Shown here: piece after piece, positions 53,194 to 60,726 of the stretch | Position numbering within the stretch: position 1 is the first letter of the stretch | Layout: each line of letters begins with the position of its first letter | Source of the DNA: Tessaracoccus sp. | GTDB taxonomy: Bacteria; Actinomycetota; Actinomycetes; Propionibacteriales; Propionibacteriaceae | DNA length: 64,000 bases | NCBI RefSeq assembly: GCF_016714275.1 | Contig: NZ_JADJNP010000004.1 | Span: 711,477 to 775,476 of the forward strand | Reading direction: 5' to 3' | The notes under the pieces: generated by a model | What the model was told of the DNA's origin: nothing | Databases searched by the model: none | What the model saw: the letters and a program-made list of their open reading frames with translations, nothing else | Position numbers and translations under genes: made by a program

Positions 53194-53648
53194 GAGATTT
53201 CCTCAAATTCGAGGCGGACGCGGACCCAGCCGCGGGGCAGGGTCGGGTCCGCGAGTGCGGTGATGCGGTGGTCAGGCCCGTCGAGATACGCCGACGAGTC
53301 GTCGGGCAGCAGACCGGGCCATGGCTTGGCGCCGTGCTGCTGGCGCATCTCGGCCCGCGCGGGGCCGGTGATGATGCCGTCGATTAGCGGCTTGGTGAGG
53401 CTGGAGTAGTTATTTCCATCGCGGCGGGGGTGGCCGGATTTCGTCGAGAAGGTGAGCCAGGCGGTGCACCGGGCACGTTCCCAGCGGATACGGCGCCCAG
53501 CGGTGGCCTTGCGCCATGCCCACGCGCCGCGTTCCCGGAGCGCCTTCGTGCGGCGCGCCGTGTCGGCCCAGTGCCGCTTACGGTTCGCGGACAGCACCTC
53601 GACCGCGGGGACACGAACCTCGATCACGATCAGTTTGGGGTCGGTCAC
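53190..53648 (-). CDS. RusA-like Holliday junction resolvase
   Basis: A 152-residue nuclease. The RusA pattern is visible: an N-terminal strand (LIVIEVRVPAVEVLSANRK), HPRRDGNNYSSLTKPLIDGI with the D..N...K...D acidic set, and LLPDDSSAYLDGPD with the paired Asp. RusA cuts four-way junctions during recombination and replication; fitting neighbours are the exonucleases at 54969 and 56179. GTG start overlapping the upstream stop. Confidence 0.85.
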   Translation of the reverse strand: MTDPKLIVIEVRVPAVEVLSANRKRHWADTARRTKALRERGAWAWRKATAGRRIRWERARCTAWLTFSTKSGHPRRDGNNYSSLTKPLIDGIITGPARAEMRQQHGAKPWPGLLPDDSSAYLDGPDHRITALADPTLPRGWVRVRLEFEEIS

Positions 53649-53950
53649 GGCAGCTCCGATCCGTAGATGCGGTGACCGAGCGCCCGCGCGACCCAGTACT
53701 CGACGGTCGCGCCCCGGGAGTCGCGCCAGCCGGGCAGCAGATAGATGGCCGAGCACGTCAGCTGCAAATCCTGCGTCGCCCGCATGTAGTCGTCCCACGA
53801 CACATCCGGGCCGAGGTCCAGGTCGGTGGGGTTGACGGGCTCGACGCCGCGGCCCCGGAGCGTGTCGACGGCAGCGGCGAAGGGCGCCTTGTAGTCGAGT
53901 CCCTCGGCGAGCGGCCCCGAGACTGGCCCCGCCAAATACACCCTCAGCAT
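53645..53950 (-). CDS. DUF4406/nucleoside deoxyribosyltransferase-like protein
   Basis: A 101-residue protein starting MLRVYLAGPVSGP, the N-terminal loop of the DUF4406 and nucleoside 2-deoxyribosyltransferase families. CSAIYLLPGWRDSRGATVEY matches their conserved D/C-x-I-x-x-L-P-G-W-x-x-S-x-G-A-x-x-E. Such proteins handle nucleosides or modified nucleotides. Substrate unknown. Confidence 0.8.
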   Translation of the reverse strand: MLRVYLAGPVSGPLAEGLDYKAPFAAAVDTLRGRGVEPVNPTDLDLGPDVSWDDYMRATQDLQLTCSAIYLLPGWRDSRGATVEYWVARALGHRIYGSELP

Positions 53951-54324
53951 GGCGCCACCGGTCCGGGGTCGATGCCGAGCGCGTCGGTGACGGTGACGCG
54001 GATCAGCCGGGCGGCCTCGATGCTGGCCTCGCCGTAGATGCGGAGCCGCTCAGCGTGTCCCTCGTCTGTCGCGTCGCCGTCGGCCAGCAGTGCGCGCGCG
54101 GAGTCGATGTCGGCCTGGCCGTTGCGGGCCAGGTTGTCGGCGACGTTGAGCACGGCCTCGATCGCGTCCAGCACTCCCGGCATCTGGTGGTAGGTGTCGA
54201 TCCGGGCGCGGTGCATGTGGCGGACGCGGTCCGGGGTGAGCGCGAACACGTCCATGGCCTCATCGGCCAGCACGGCCCGGTCGCGGATGCGGCGACGCTC
54301 AGCGATCCAGTCGGCAGTGGTCAT
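53944..54324 (-). CDS. Hypothetical early protein
   Basis: A 126-residue helical protein (MTTADWIAERRRIRDRAVLA, MHRARIDTYHQMPGVLDAIE, NVADNLARNGQADIDSAR) of unrecognised family. Its ATG overlaps the upstream stop (TGATG), and its 3' end overlaps the next start by 7 nt. Confidence 0.68.
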   Translation of the reverse strand: MTTADWIAERRRIRDRAVLADEAMDVFALTPDRVRHMHRARIDTYHQMPGVLDAIEAVLNVADNLARNGQADIDSARALLADGDATDEGHAERLRIYGEASIEAARLIRVTVTDALGIDPGPVAPC

Positions 54325-54563
54325 CACACCCACCCCCTGCCGCCGCAGTCCGTACAGGCATCCGTGCAGCGCTCACCCGACGCGCGCCACGACGGGCAGG
54401 CGTGGGCCTCGCGGGCGTGCCACCGCGCCACGTCCCCGGTGTCACTCAGGTCGTGGTGCCGACAGCTGCACCACGCGCACGCCTCGCACTGAGCGCACCA
54501 CAGGAGGATTTCGTCCGCCCATGACCGCTCCGAGCGGACCTTGAGCAGCCCCTCGCGCTTCAC
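54324..54563 (-). CDS. Cys-rich small protein
   Basis: A 79-residue protein. LLWCAQCEACAWCSCRHHDL and ERCTDACTDCGGRGW carry at least nine Cys and two His, suggesting two zinc sites. GTG start overlapping the upstream stop. Function unknown. Confidence 0.65.
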   Translation of the reverse strand: MKREGLLKVRSERSWADEILLWCAQCEACAWCSCRHHDLSDTGDVARWHAREAHACPSWRASGERCTDACTDCGGRGWV

Positions 54564-54733
54564 TGGTCGTCGCCTGTCGTGAGCGGCGACCGGAGCGCCT
54601 CGGTCAGCACGGCACGGGCACGCAGTTCGTACTCGGACCGCGTCACAGGCCCGGCGGTGGCCAGATCCAGCCCGTCACACGCGGCCAGGGCAGCGGCGCA
54701 ACGAGAAAGCAAGTCGTCATCAATCGTGGTCAT
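54560..54733 (-). CDS. 57-residue early protein
   Basis: MTTIDDDLLSRCAAALAACD, then GLDLATAGPVTRSEYELRAR and a short tail. Helical, soluble. Both ends overlap ne neighbours: TGATG at the start and GTGA at the stop. No family recognised. Confidence 0.58.
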   Translation of the reverse strand: MTTIDDDLLSRCAAALAACDGLDLATAGPVTRSEYELRARAVLTEALRSPLTTGDDQ

Positions 54734-54972
54734 CAGGTGCTCCTCAGTGAGTCAGTGAGATGGTCGGCGCCCTCGTCGAGAGCAGCGGCCAGCAGATGGG
54801 AGTGGCGGTTGTGGTCGCGGATCATCGCGGCCACAGGGTCGGGGAGCCGGGACAGGGCCAGCCCGTCGACCACGACGGCGAGCCGCCGCTGGAGGTGGGA
54901 GGTCTGAGCGAGGGCGGCCCTCAGTCGACGGGTCTCGGCCAGGTCACCCGTGGCAGCGGTGACGCGGGTCAC
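54733..54972 (-). CDS. Hypothetical early protein
   Basis: A 79-residue, mainly helical protein (MTRVTAATGDLAETRRLRAA, DPVAAMIRDHNRHSHLLAAA). The start overlaps the exonuclease stop by 4 nt. No family recognised. Confidence 0.62.
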   Translation of the reverse strand: MTRVTAATGDLAETRRLRAALAQTSHLQRRLAVVVDGLALSRLPDPVAAMIRDHNRHSHLLAAALDEGADHLTDSLRST

Positions 54973-55664
54973 GTGTCACCGCCCGCGAATGCGCGCATCG
55001 GCCACTCGGTCGATGGCGGCTCGGCCACGTCGCCGCGACCGAGCCGGGCCTGATAGGCCGCGTCGACCTGGTGCGCGTACCAGCCTTCCTGGAGCCGGTA
55101 CAGCGACGGCAGGGAGATGTGCGGCAGGAAGTCGTGACGGTCGGCGAGGATGTGCAGCAGACGCAGCGACGCCAGCGCGTCGGCCGTCGCGTCGTGCGCG
55201 GGGAAGACGATGCCGTGCCGTTCAGCCAGCAGGGATAGGCGCCGGCTGCCGGTCTCGCGCTCCAGCCGACGCCACAGCACCAGCACGTCCAGGACGAGCA
55301 GCCCATAGGGAAGCTCCTTGCCGAGGTGGCGGCGGAACTCGCGGTCCAGCAGGGTCAGGTCGTAGGCGAGGTTGAAGCCGACGACCGGCGTGCCCTCCTC
55401 GGCGCACCGGCGGAGATGTCCGTAGAGGTGGCTCAGGCCGACAGCGGGGACCGCCCAGTCGGCCACGTCGGAATCGGTGATCCCGTGGACGGCGGATGCT
55501 TCGGCGGGGATCGGCACGCCCGGGTTGATGTGGATCTCGACCGGCGCCCATGCCCCGACGCCGCCGGAGTAGCCCAGGCATGCCGTCACGACACGGTCAG
55601 ACTCGACGTCCACCCCGGTAGTCTCGGTGTCAAGGGCCGCGACGTGATCAGCAAGCCAGCTCAT
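54969..55664 (-). CDS. DnaQ-like 3'-5' exonuclease
   Basis: A 231-residue DEDDh exonuclease. Exo I is AALDTETTGVD with the Asp/Glu pair near residue 12; HGITDSDVADW is the conserved loop; Exo II is VVGFNLAYDLTLLDREF; Exo III is HDATADALASLRL with His and Asp. This is the epsilon-type proofreading fold, used by phages in replication or recombination. ATG at 55664 overlapping the upstream stop. Confidence 0.9.
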   Translation of the reverse strand: MSWLADHVAALDTETTGVDVESDRVVTACLGYSGGVGAWAPVEIHINPGVPIPAEASAVHGITDSDVADWAVPAVGLSHLYGHLRRCAEEGTPVVGFNLAYDLTLLDREFRRHLGKELPYGLLVLDVLVLWRRLERETGSRRLSLLAERHGIVFPAHDATADALASLRLLHILADRHDFLPHISLPSLYRLQEGWYAHQVDAAYQARLGRGDVAEPPSTEWPMRAFAGGDT

Positions 55665-56182
55665 GCCGCACCGCCCAGCTCGGCCACGCGGGCCTTGATG
55701 CGCTCCTGCTGCTCGGGCGACGCCGACGACCACAGCGCCCGCAGTCCGTCGGTCGTGGTCGCGGCGTCGATCTCGGCGTCGGTCAGGGCGGGGGTCGCGG
55801 GCTCGTCGGGCAACGGGTCGACCATATGCATGGTGCGCTTGCCTCGGGTGGCCGTCAGCGCGACGCTCAGCCGCTTGCCGATGTGCGACAGGCGCGAGAC
55901 ACGGATCCCGCCGACGGCGTCGGAGCCGAACCTCACGGCCGGGTCGCGGTACAGCTCGGCACGGCGGCCGACCCATGCCGTCGCGTCGTCGCCCCAGGCC
56001 GCGATCAGCAGCCGCAGCACGGTCAGCGGCGGGCGCCACACGCGCTCCTCGCCAACGAGGAGGATGTCGTACTTCTGCTCGGCCGTGCCGACGCGCACGC
56101 CGGCGACGGTCACGATGCGCGGTCCGCCGACGAGGTCGTCGGCGTTGATCTGATCCGAGCGAGGTTCGGCGGTGATCCTCAT
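55661..56182 (-). CDS. Hypothetical early protein linked to recombination genes
   Basis: A 173-residue protein. MRITAEPRSDQINADDLVGG, VTVAGVRVGTAEQKYDILLV and WRPPLTVLRLLIAAWGDDAT fit a conserved actinophage protein found next to YqaJ/DnaQ genes. No enzymatic motif is visible. The ATG overlaps the exonuclease stop at 56179. A DNA- or protein-binding partner of the recombinase is possible. Confidence 0.7.
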   Translation of the reverse strand: MRITAEPRSDQINADDLVGGPRIVTVAGVRVGTAEQKYDILLVGEERVWRPPLTVLRLLIAAWGDDATAWVGRRAELYRDPAVRFGSDAVGGIRVSRLSHIGKRLSVALTATRGKRTMHMVDPLPDEPATPALTDAEIDAATTTDGLRALWSSASPEQQERIKARVAELGGAA

Positions 56183-56853
56183 AGCGATAGCTCCAATTCG
56201 TGGTTCGGGCGCTCGGTCACGGGTAGACCGGCGGTTCGTTCGGTGTAGGTGGCGACGGTGGCCGTGATGGCGGCGTCGGCTGCTCGGGTGGCGGCGACGA
56301 TCGCGGCGGCCCACCGGGGATTGGGGTAGACGCGCTTGACCCACAGCGCGAGCCCGCCACAGAAGCTCACGTAGTCGAGCCAGGGACGGCCACTAACAAC
56401 AAGGGCGGCGTGACACTGCGCGAGGTGCTCGTCAGGCACGGCGTCGGCGAGGACGGTCGCGACATGGTGCCTCGCGACACGGGACTTGATCTCCACAAGC
56501 CCGTCCCCGGCGATCCCGTCAGGCGAGTAGCCGAGCGAGAATCCGTCGTAGTCGCGGACCATGAGCCCGACGTCGTCGATGCCGATCCCGGTGTGCGCGG
56601 TGTATGCCTCCCGGGCATAGGGCTCGTCGAGGTGGCCGCGGATCATGTCCCCGGACTGGTAGCTGTCGTCGATCCAGCCCGCGATTCGCTCGGCCGCAAG
56701 CTCGGCGACCAGGGCACGCTCGGCCATGTTGCTGGCGGGCTGGATCGTGCGCGGCGTGACGAGCCTGCCGACGACCGATGCCGTGATCATGCCGCGCCGA
56801 GCCTCCAGCCATTCCGGGCTGCCCTGTACGACGTCGAGGATGCGGAGAGTCAT
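56179..56853 (-). CDS. YqaJ-like (lambda-type) recombination exonuclease
   Basis: A 224-residue protein of the PD-(D/E)XK exonuclease family used in phage recombination and recombination-dependent replication. VQGSPEWLEARRGMITASVV is the N-terminal signature. GYSPDGIAGDGLVEIKSRVA carries the catalytic D and ExK. AQCHAALVVSGRPWLDYVSF is the conserved Q-containing helix. Start at the ATG at 56853, overlapping the small upstream gene. Confidence 0.9.
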   Translation of the reverse strand: MTLRILDVVQGSPEWLEARRGMITASVVGRLVTPRTIQPASNMAERALVAELAAERIAGWIDDSYQSGDMIRGHLDEPYAREAYTAHTGIGIDDVGLMVRDYDGFSLGYSPDGIAGDGLVEIKSRVARHHVATVLADAVPDEHLAQCHAALVVSGRPWLDYVSFCGGLALWVKRVYPNPRWAAAIVAATRAADAAITATVATYTERTAGLPVTERPNHELELSL

Positions 56854-56948
56854 CGGTCGTCCCCGTCGTTCAGGCCGCAGTTGGGGCAGCCGGGGCAGGG
56901 CCAGCCGTACTTCAGCTCGCCGGAGCCGTCGCAAAGGATGAGGCTCAT
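56850..56948 (-). CDS. 32-residue zinc-ribbon-like protein
   Basis: MSLILCDGSGELKYGWPCPG then CPNCGLNDGDDR. The C-x2-C-x2-C-type cluster suggests a zinc site. Overlaps both neighbours by ATGA, supporting a real gene. Confidence 0.55.
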   Translation of the reverse strand: MSLILCDGSGELKYGWPCPGCPNCGLNDGDDR

Positions 56949-57229
56949 CGCAGGGCCCCCTCGACGTGTCGGACCAGACCCGAATCCGCGACCCGCCCAT
57001 AGGCGAGCGCTCGGTCGGTCAGCGAGGGTTCGTCGAGCAGCCCGGCCGACGTGATCGGCAGCATCGACCGCAGCAGGTCCGCGGCCTCCGTGTCGAGGAG
57101 CGCCAGGTGCTCCCGGACGCGACGGGTCCGGCACGGCGGGCACAGCTCGTCGGTTTCGGTCAGCTCGCGCCAGTCCTGCGGTGTGTCGATCAGCAGCCCA
57201 CAGCCGCAGCAGCGTGGCGGGCGACTCAT
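56945..57229 (-). CDS. Cys-pair early protein
   Basis: A 94-residue protein with RCCGCGLLIDTPQDWREL and ELCPPCRTRRVREHLALLD, two Cys pairs 20 residues apart as in a zinc ribbon, followed by a helical tail. ATG at 57229, overlapping the upstream membrane gene. Function unknown. Confidence 0.65.
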   Translation of the reverse strand: MSRPPRCCGCGLLIDTPQDWRELTETDELCPPCRTRRVREHLALLDTEAADLLRSMLPITSAGLLDEPSLTDRALAYGRVADSGLVRHVEGALR

Positions 57230-57333
57230 AGGATCACCAGCAGCACGCCGACGCCGATGATCGCGGCCAGCCAGCCGAGCAGGATCACGCCGAGCGTCCA
57301 AAACACCGTGCGCTCACGGTCGGGGGCGGTCAC
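57226..57333 (-). CDS. 35-residue single-helix membrane protein
   Basis: VTAPDRERTVFWTLGVILLG then WLAAIIGVGVLLVIL: a charged N-terminus and one membrane helix to the end. GTG start overlapping the previous stop (GTGA). Function unknown. Confidence 0.55.
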   Translation of the reverse strand: MTAPDRERTVFWTLGVILLGWLAAIIGVGVLLVIL

Positions 57334-58362
57334 GACTCGACCTCGACCAGGACACCGCCGGCCAGTCGGTAATACTGCCCGGCCCGCACGGTCTCCCCGT
57401 CGACCTGCACCGCGCGGACCTCGATGATCGACAGGTCGTCGGCGCGTTCGGTCAGCACCAACCAGGACCCGAGTCCACCCCTCGCCGCACCCTCGCCAAG
57501 GATGGGCCGCGATTGCGCCACGGTCCTCGACAGAGGACCGGACGTTCGCGGAGTAGCCCGTGGTCACAGCGTTCGCGGAGCGGCCCGTGGTCGCAGCGTG
57601 CGCGTAGTCGCCCGTGGTCGCAGCGTGCGCGTAGCGGCCCGTGGTCGCAGCGTGCGCGTAGCGGCCCGTGGTCGCAGCGTTCGCGGAGTCGCCCGTGGTC
57701 GCAGCGTTCGCGGAGTCGCCCGTGGTCGCAGCGTGCGCGTAGAAGCCCGTGGTCGCAGCGTGCGCGGAGTAGCCCGTGGTCGCAGCGTGCGCGGAGTAGC
57801 CCGTGGTCGCAGCGTGCGCGTAGCGGCCCGTGGTCGCAGCGTTCGCGGAGTCGCCCGTGGTCGCAGCGTGCGCGTAGAAGCCCGTGGTCACAGCGTTCGC
57901 GGAGCGGCCCGTGGTCGCAGCGTGCGCGTAGAAGCCCGTGGTCGCAGCGTGCGCGGAGTCGCCCGTGGTCGCAGCGTTCGCGGAGTCGCCCGTGGTCGCC
58001 GACACGCCCTCACCCTTGCCCGGCTTGACCGTGTCCCAGATCGCCTCCACGTGGGCCTTGATCAGGCCGACGAGGTTGATGGACGCGCCGAGCGTGACCT
58101 TTCGCGCGACCCGCTTCGAGTCATCCGCGGTCTTCGGCGCGGCATCCGCGAGGGTCACGTGGCGGTACTGGTTGCCGTGCGCCACCGGATAGTAGGTGAG
58201 CACATCGAGGGGCAGCTCGCAGGCGTGGAAGCCAGAGTTGCACATCGACAAGTCGCCCACATGCTCATGAGTCTCGCCCTCCTTGTACTGGTAGTCGCGG
58301 CAGGTCAGGTCGCGGTTGAAGCCCTTGTAGGCGCTGATTACGGTGGGGTTGGTCATGGTCAC
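57330..58362 (-). CDS. DUF7666-like protein with 17 nine-residue repeats, frameshifted
   Basis: About 344 residues. The first 120 (MTMTNPTVISAYKGFNRDLT, CNSGFHACELPLDVLTYYPV) resemble a DUF7666 domain. Residues 122-274 are 17 units of the pattern A-T-T-G-x-(S/Y)-A-(N/H)-A, which should form a beta-roll. After the repeats the frame breaks near 57510-57525; in the next frame it continues GEGAARGGLGSWLVLTERAD and ends AGGVLVEVES, a normal end for this family. The repeat DNA is prone to slippage. Starts at a GTG with AGGAG upstream; an ATG lies two codons in. Confidence 0.75.
57541..57999 (-). repeat. 17 tandem 27-bp repeats within a coding region
   Basis: Each 27-bp unit encodes one nine-residue A-T-T-G-x-x-A-x-A block. 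Units differ mainly at codons 5, 6 and 8 (Asp/Phe/Arg/Tyr; Ser/Tyr; Asn/His). Near-identical units favour copy-number change by slippage or recombination. Confidence 0.9.
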
Positions 58363-58490
58363 GGCTCCTGTGTCGTGGTGGTGGTGTGGATGGTCTGGCC
58401 GTAGAGATCGCCCGCCCAGACCATGCCGAACGTCAGCAAGACGACGACGATGCAGGCAGCGAGTTGGCGGCGGAAACTGGCGGGGGTCAT
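58359..58490 (-). CDS. 43-residue membrane protein
   Basis: MTPASFRRQLAACIVVVLLT then FGMVWAGDLYGQTIH and a Thr-rich end. One hydrophobic segment near the N-terminus after two Arg, so a signal anchor or small inner-membrane protein. Overlaps both neighbours by 4 nt. Confidence 0.55.
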   Translation of the reverse strand: MTPASFRRQLAACIVVVLLTFGMVWAGDLYGQTIHTTTTTQEP

Positions 58491-58678
58491 GCGTCGGGCG
58501 CCTGTCGACCGTCGGGCAGGGAGTCGATCCACGCCTCCAGGTCCGCCGTCCGGATCACGTAGCGGGTGCCGTTCTTGCGGCTGGGCAGGTCCCCGCGCTT
58601 GCATGCGTCGCGCAGCTGGTCGGCGGAGATTCCGGTCGCGCGTTCGGCGTCCTTGAGTCCCATGGCAATGGTGGTCAC
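58487..58678 (-). CDS. Excisionase/MerR-type HTH protein
   Basis: A 63-residue protein. LKDAERATGISADQLRDACK then RGDLPSRKNGTRYVIRTADL and EAWIDSL is the winged helix-turn-helix of the excisionase (helix_turn_helix_17) type. It may be the Xis that directs excision, though it lies far from the integrase, or an early regulator. ATG at 58678. Confidence 0.78.
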   Translation of the reverse strand: MTTIAMGLKDAERATGISADQLRDACKRGDLPSRKNGTRYVIRTADLEAWIDSLPDGRQAPDA

Positions 58679-59760
58679 TGGTCACCTCCGAGCATCTGCC
58701 GCCACGCCTGCTCGCGGAGGAAGTAGGTGTCGGGCTCGGCGCCGTTGTCGTCGCCGAGCATGGCCCGCCACGCCTGCACGAGCCACGGCGGCGGGGGTGT
58801 GTCGGATGCGGTGGCGGCGTCGAGCGCGTCGGCCCACTTGTCGGTGTCGGCCTGCCATTCGGTGGCGGCGAGGTCGTTGGTGCCGTCGCCGTGGAGGTTG
58901 CGGGTGACGGCGAAGTGGGAGCCGGGGTACATGATCGCGTCCCATACCTCGATGTGGGCGGTGAACGTGTGACCGAGCCAGGACACGGCGTTGCGCGGCC
59001 GGATGTGGTGGCGGTAGGCGAGCGAGAAAGTGTCGTCGGGGTTGGCGGCGGCGTCACGCGCCGCATCGGTGAGCGGACGACGGCGCTGCTTGTCCGACGT
59101 GGGCTTCGGCTCGGGCCGGGTGTAGGTCTTCCCGTCGAGGCCGGTGACCTGCGCGCCGGGGCTGGACAGGCTGTTGGGTCCGGTGATGGCGAGGGACTGT
59201 CCGACGAGCACGGCATCGGTCAACGGCTGGTAGTCGAGGACTTCGCCCGTGGCCGGGTCGATGCGCTCAGCGACAAACACGACGTCGGGGGTCGCGATGG
59301 TGGGGGGCTTGGTCGCGGGTTGAATCCGCCCCAACGAATCGGTGCGTTCAGAGACGTGCGGAATTTCCGCACGTCTCTCTAGCCCGCGCCGAACCGACCC
59401 AACAGTCTTGTCGTCGGCGCCGGTGCGCCTCGCGTGCTCCCGGTTTGAGAGCTGCGGATCGGCCTTCACGGACGCCTCCACGATGGCGCGGCGCTGCTCG
59501 CGGGTCAGGTTCCGACGGTCAAGGTTGAGCGTCAATGCCATGGTCCGCTTCGCGGTCTCCGTCAGGTCGCAGACGTGCTTCCTGGGGCAGTGGATGCCCA
59601 GCGACTCGGCGATGGCCTTGCGGTGGTGACCGTCGATCACCACGCCGTTCTCGTCGACGGTGATCGGGACGAGGATGCCGTGCTGCCGGATCGACGCCTC
59701 AAGCGCGGCGTACTCCTCGGGTGACAGTGGGGGCATGCTCTGGAACAGGACGGCGGTCAT
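58675..59760 (-). CDS. ParB-like nuclease domain protein
   Basis: A 361-residue protein. The N-terminal ParB/Srx domain is clear: FQSMPPLSPEEYAALEASIR, VPITVDENGVVIDGHHRKAI with the DGHHR motif, then a helix-turn-helix (LTREQRRAIVEASVKADPQL, SNREHARRTGADDKTVGSVR). The C-terminal 180 residues are unrelated and contain IRPRNAVSWLGHTFTAHIEV and WDAIMYPGSHFA. Phage ParB-like proteins act as nucleases or regulators and are common early genes. Function here not fixed. Confidence 0.85.
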   Translation of the reverse strand: MTAVLFQSMPPLSPEEYAALEASIRQHGILVPITVDENGVVIDGHHRKAIAESLGIHCPRKHVCDLTETAKRTMALTLNLDRRNLTREQRRAIVEASVKADPQLSNREHARRTGADDKTVGSVRRGLERRAEIPHVSERTDSLGRIQPATKPPTIATPDVVFVAERIDPATGEVLDYQPLTDAVLVGQSLAITGPNSLSSPGAQVTGLDGKTYTRPEPKPTSDKQRRRPLTDAARDAAANPDDTFSLAYRHHIRPRNAVSWLGHTFTAHIEVWDAIMYPGSHFAVTRNLHGDGTNDLAATEWQADTDKWADALDAATASDTPPPPWLVQAWRAMLGDDNGAEPDTYFLREQAWRQMLGGDQ

Positions 59761-60020
59761 CGCGTGCTCGCCTCCATGACGCGGATGGACGAGGTGACGA
59801 CAAGCGCCACGTGGTATTCGTCGCGACGGGTGGCCCGGTTGTAGACCCGGTGGAACACGCGGGACTGAGGGACTTCGGCGTGTGCGCCGAAGGAGTGATC
59901 CGTGCGGGTCGGGTCGATGTCGAGGGTCACGCCGCGGTAGACGCGCACGCCGCGGACCATGCCGGTGACCTGAGCGTGAATGCGGGTGGTGGGTCGCTGG
60001 TACTCGGGGATGTCGGACAC
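59757..60020 (-). CDS. Hypothetical early protein, start uncertain
   Basis: An 87-residue protein from the GTG at 60020 (MSDIPEYQRPTTRIHAQVTG, GVRVYRGVTLDIDPTRTDHS). The frame stays open upstream to 60124 and reads LSRQAAPHIRKPRLSRQEVA then EALQTGTIV, which looks coding but offers no ATG, GTG or TTG start. Either the gene starts within that extension at an unusual codon or an indel hides the start. Overlaps the ParB-like gene by 4 nt. Confidence 0.6.
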   Translation of the reverse strand: MSDIPEYQRPTTRIHAQVTGMVRGVRVYRGVTLDIDPTRTDHSFGAHAEVPQSRVFHRVYNRATRRDEYHVALVVTSSIRVMEASTR

Positions 60021-60124
60021 TACGATGGTTCCTGTCTGTAGAGCCTCGGCGACTTCTTGGCGGGAGAGCCGGGGCTTTCGGATGTGTGGGGCGGCCTGTC
60101 GCGAAAGCGGCGGGCCGTCTTTGG

Positions 60125-60367
60125 TCAGGCGGCAGCGGCGCGCTCGGCCTGCGCCATGCTCAGCAGGTCGAACGGGTCGACCCCGAGGGCCTGCGCGATG
60201 GTCTCGATATCATCGAGGTCCATGCGGAGCGTGCCGTTGAGCCGCCGATTCAGCGCGGACGGGTCCATGTCCGCGCGACGGGCGAGCTCGGCATCGGAGC
60301 TGATGCCCGCCCGGACTCGCTGCACCCTGACGGCCTGCGCCACGAGTGCCTGTGTTGATTGCTTCAT
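60125..60367 (-). CDS. Small XRE-type HTH regulator (Cro-like, first gene of the lytic operon)
   Basis: An 80-residue protein with a helix-turn-helix of the XRE family: DAELARRADMDPSALNRRLN near residues 25-45, then MDLDDIETIAQALGVDPFDL. It is the first gene transcribed leftwards from the divergent control region and so should act like Cro. A -10 box TAGGAT lies 6 nt from its ATG, so its mRNA is almost leaderless. The operator CTCATATGAG sits in its promoter spacer. Confidence 0.82.
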   Translation of the reverse strand: MKQSTQALVAQAVRVQRVRAGISSDAELARRADMDPSALNRRLNGTLRMDLDDIETIAQALGVDPFDLLSMAQAERAAAA

Positions 60368-60373
60368 GCCATG

Positions 60374-60436
60374 ATCCTAACTCATATGAGATAGCTCCGC
60401 AACCCTTGACGCCGTATTGCTCATATGAGATAGCAT
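60374..60436. promoter_or_regulatory. Divergent promoters with two CTCATATGAG operators
   Basis: CTCATATGAGATAGC occurs twice in the same orientation, at 60381-60395 and 60420-60434; the palindrome is CTCATATGAG. Leftward promoter: TTGCGG (minus strand, 60397-60402), 17 nt, TAGGAT (60374-60379). Rightward promoter: TTGACG (60406-60411) and GATAGC or TAGCAT near 60429-60436. Each operator lies in the spacer/-10 of one promoter, so one protein can set the lysis-lysogeny switch. Confidence 0.78.
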
Positions 60437-60442
60437 GGGGCC

Positions 60443-60697
60443 ATGGTTCGGAACAGTGATTTGCCCCCGCTAGGCGGGTTTGCCAGCCTCTTTGCCCAAG
60501 TGGTCAAGGAGGCGATCGACGCCGCCGGCATCTCGGGCAGCGAGGTGGGGCGGCGTCTCGGCCGAGCACAGTCCTACGCGTCGCTTCGACTCAACGGCCG
60601 CAAGGCGTGGACGCTCGACGAGCTGGACGCCATCGCCTCCATGCTCGACCTGGCGCCGGAAGAGCTGATGCGTCGGGCGCGCGAGGCCCGCCGTTAA
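60443..60697 (+). CDS. XRE-type HTH repressor (CI-like, lysogeny module)
   Basis: An 84-residue protein with a helix-turn-helix: VVKEAIDAAGISGSEVGRRL then GRAQSYASLRLNGRKAWTLD and ELDAIASMLDLAPEEL. It is divergent from the Cro-like gene and reads toward the integrase side, as expected of the lysogeny module. No oligomerisation or cleavage domain, so it is short for a CI. The ATG is 7 nt past the -10 region. The two genes could have swapped roles; direction of the lytic operon is the basis for this choice. Confidence 0.78.
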   Translation: MVRNSDLPPLGGFASLFAQVVKEAIDAAGISGSEVGRRLGRAQSYASLRLNGRKAWTLDELDAIASMLDLAPEELMRRAREARR

Positions 60698-60702
60698 CAA
60701 GT

Positions 60703-60726
60703 CGGCCCCCGGTCATCCGGGGGCCG
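60703..60726 (+). terminator. Hairpin after the repressor gene
   Basis: CGGCCCCCGG (60703-60712) and CCGGGGGCCG (60717-60726) form a perfect 10-bp stem, beginning 5 nt after the stop. No T-run. The gap to 60890 also holds TAGAAT (60817-60822) overlapping a small palindrome TACGAC/GTCGTA (60795-60811), a likely promoter for the next gene. Confidence 0.6.

Noticed and set aside
57541..57999. CRISPR or noncoding satellite
   Set aside because: The 27-bp units keep one reading frame between two conserved protein parts and have no spacers.
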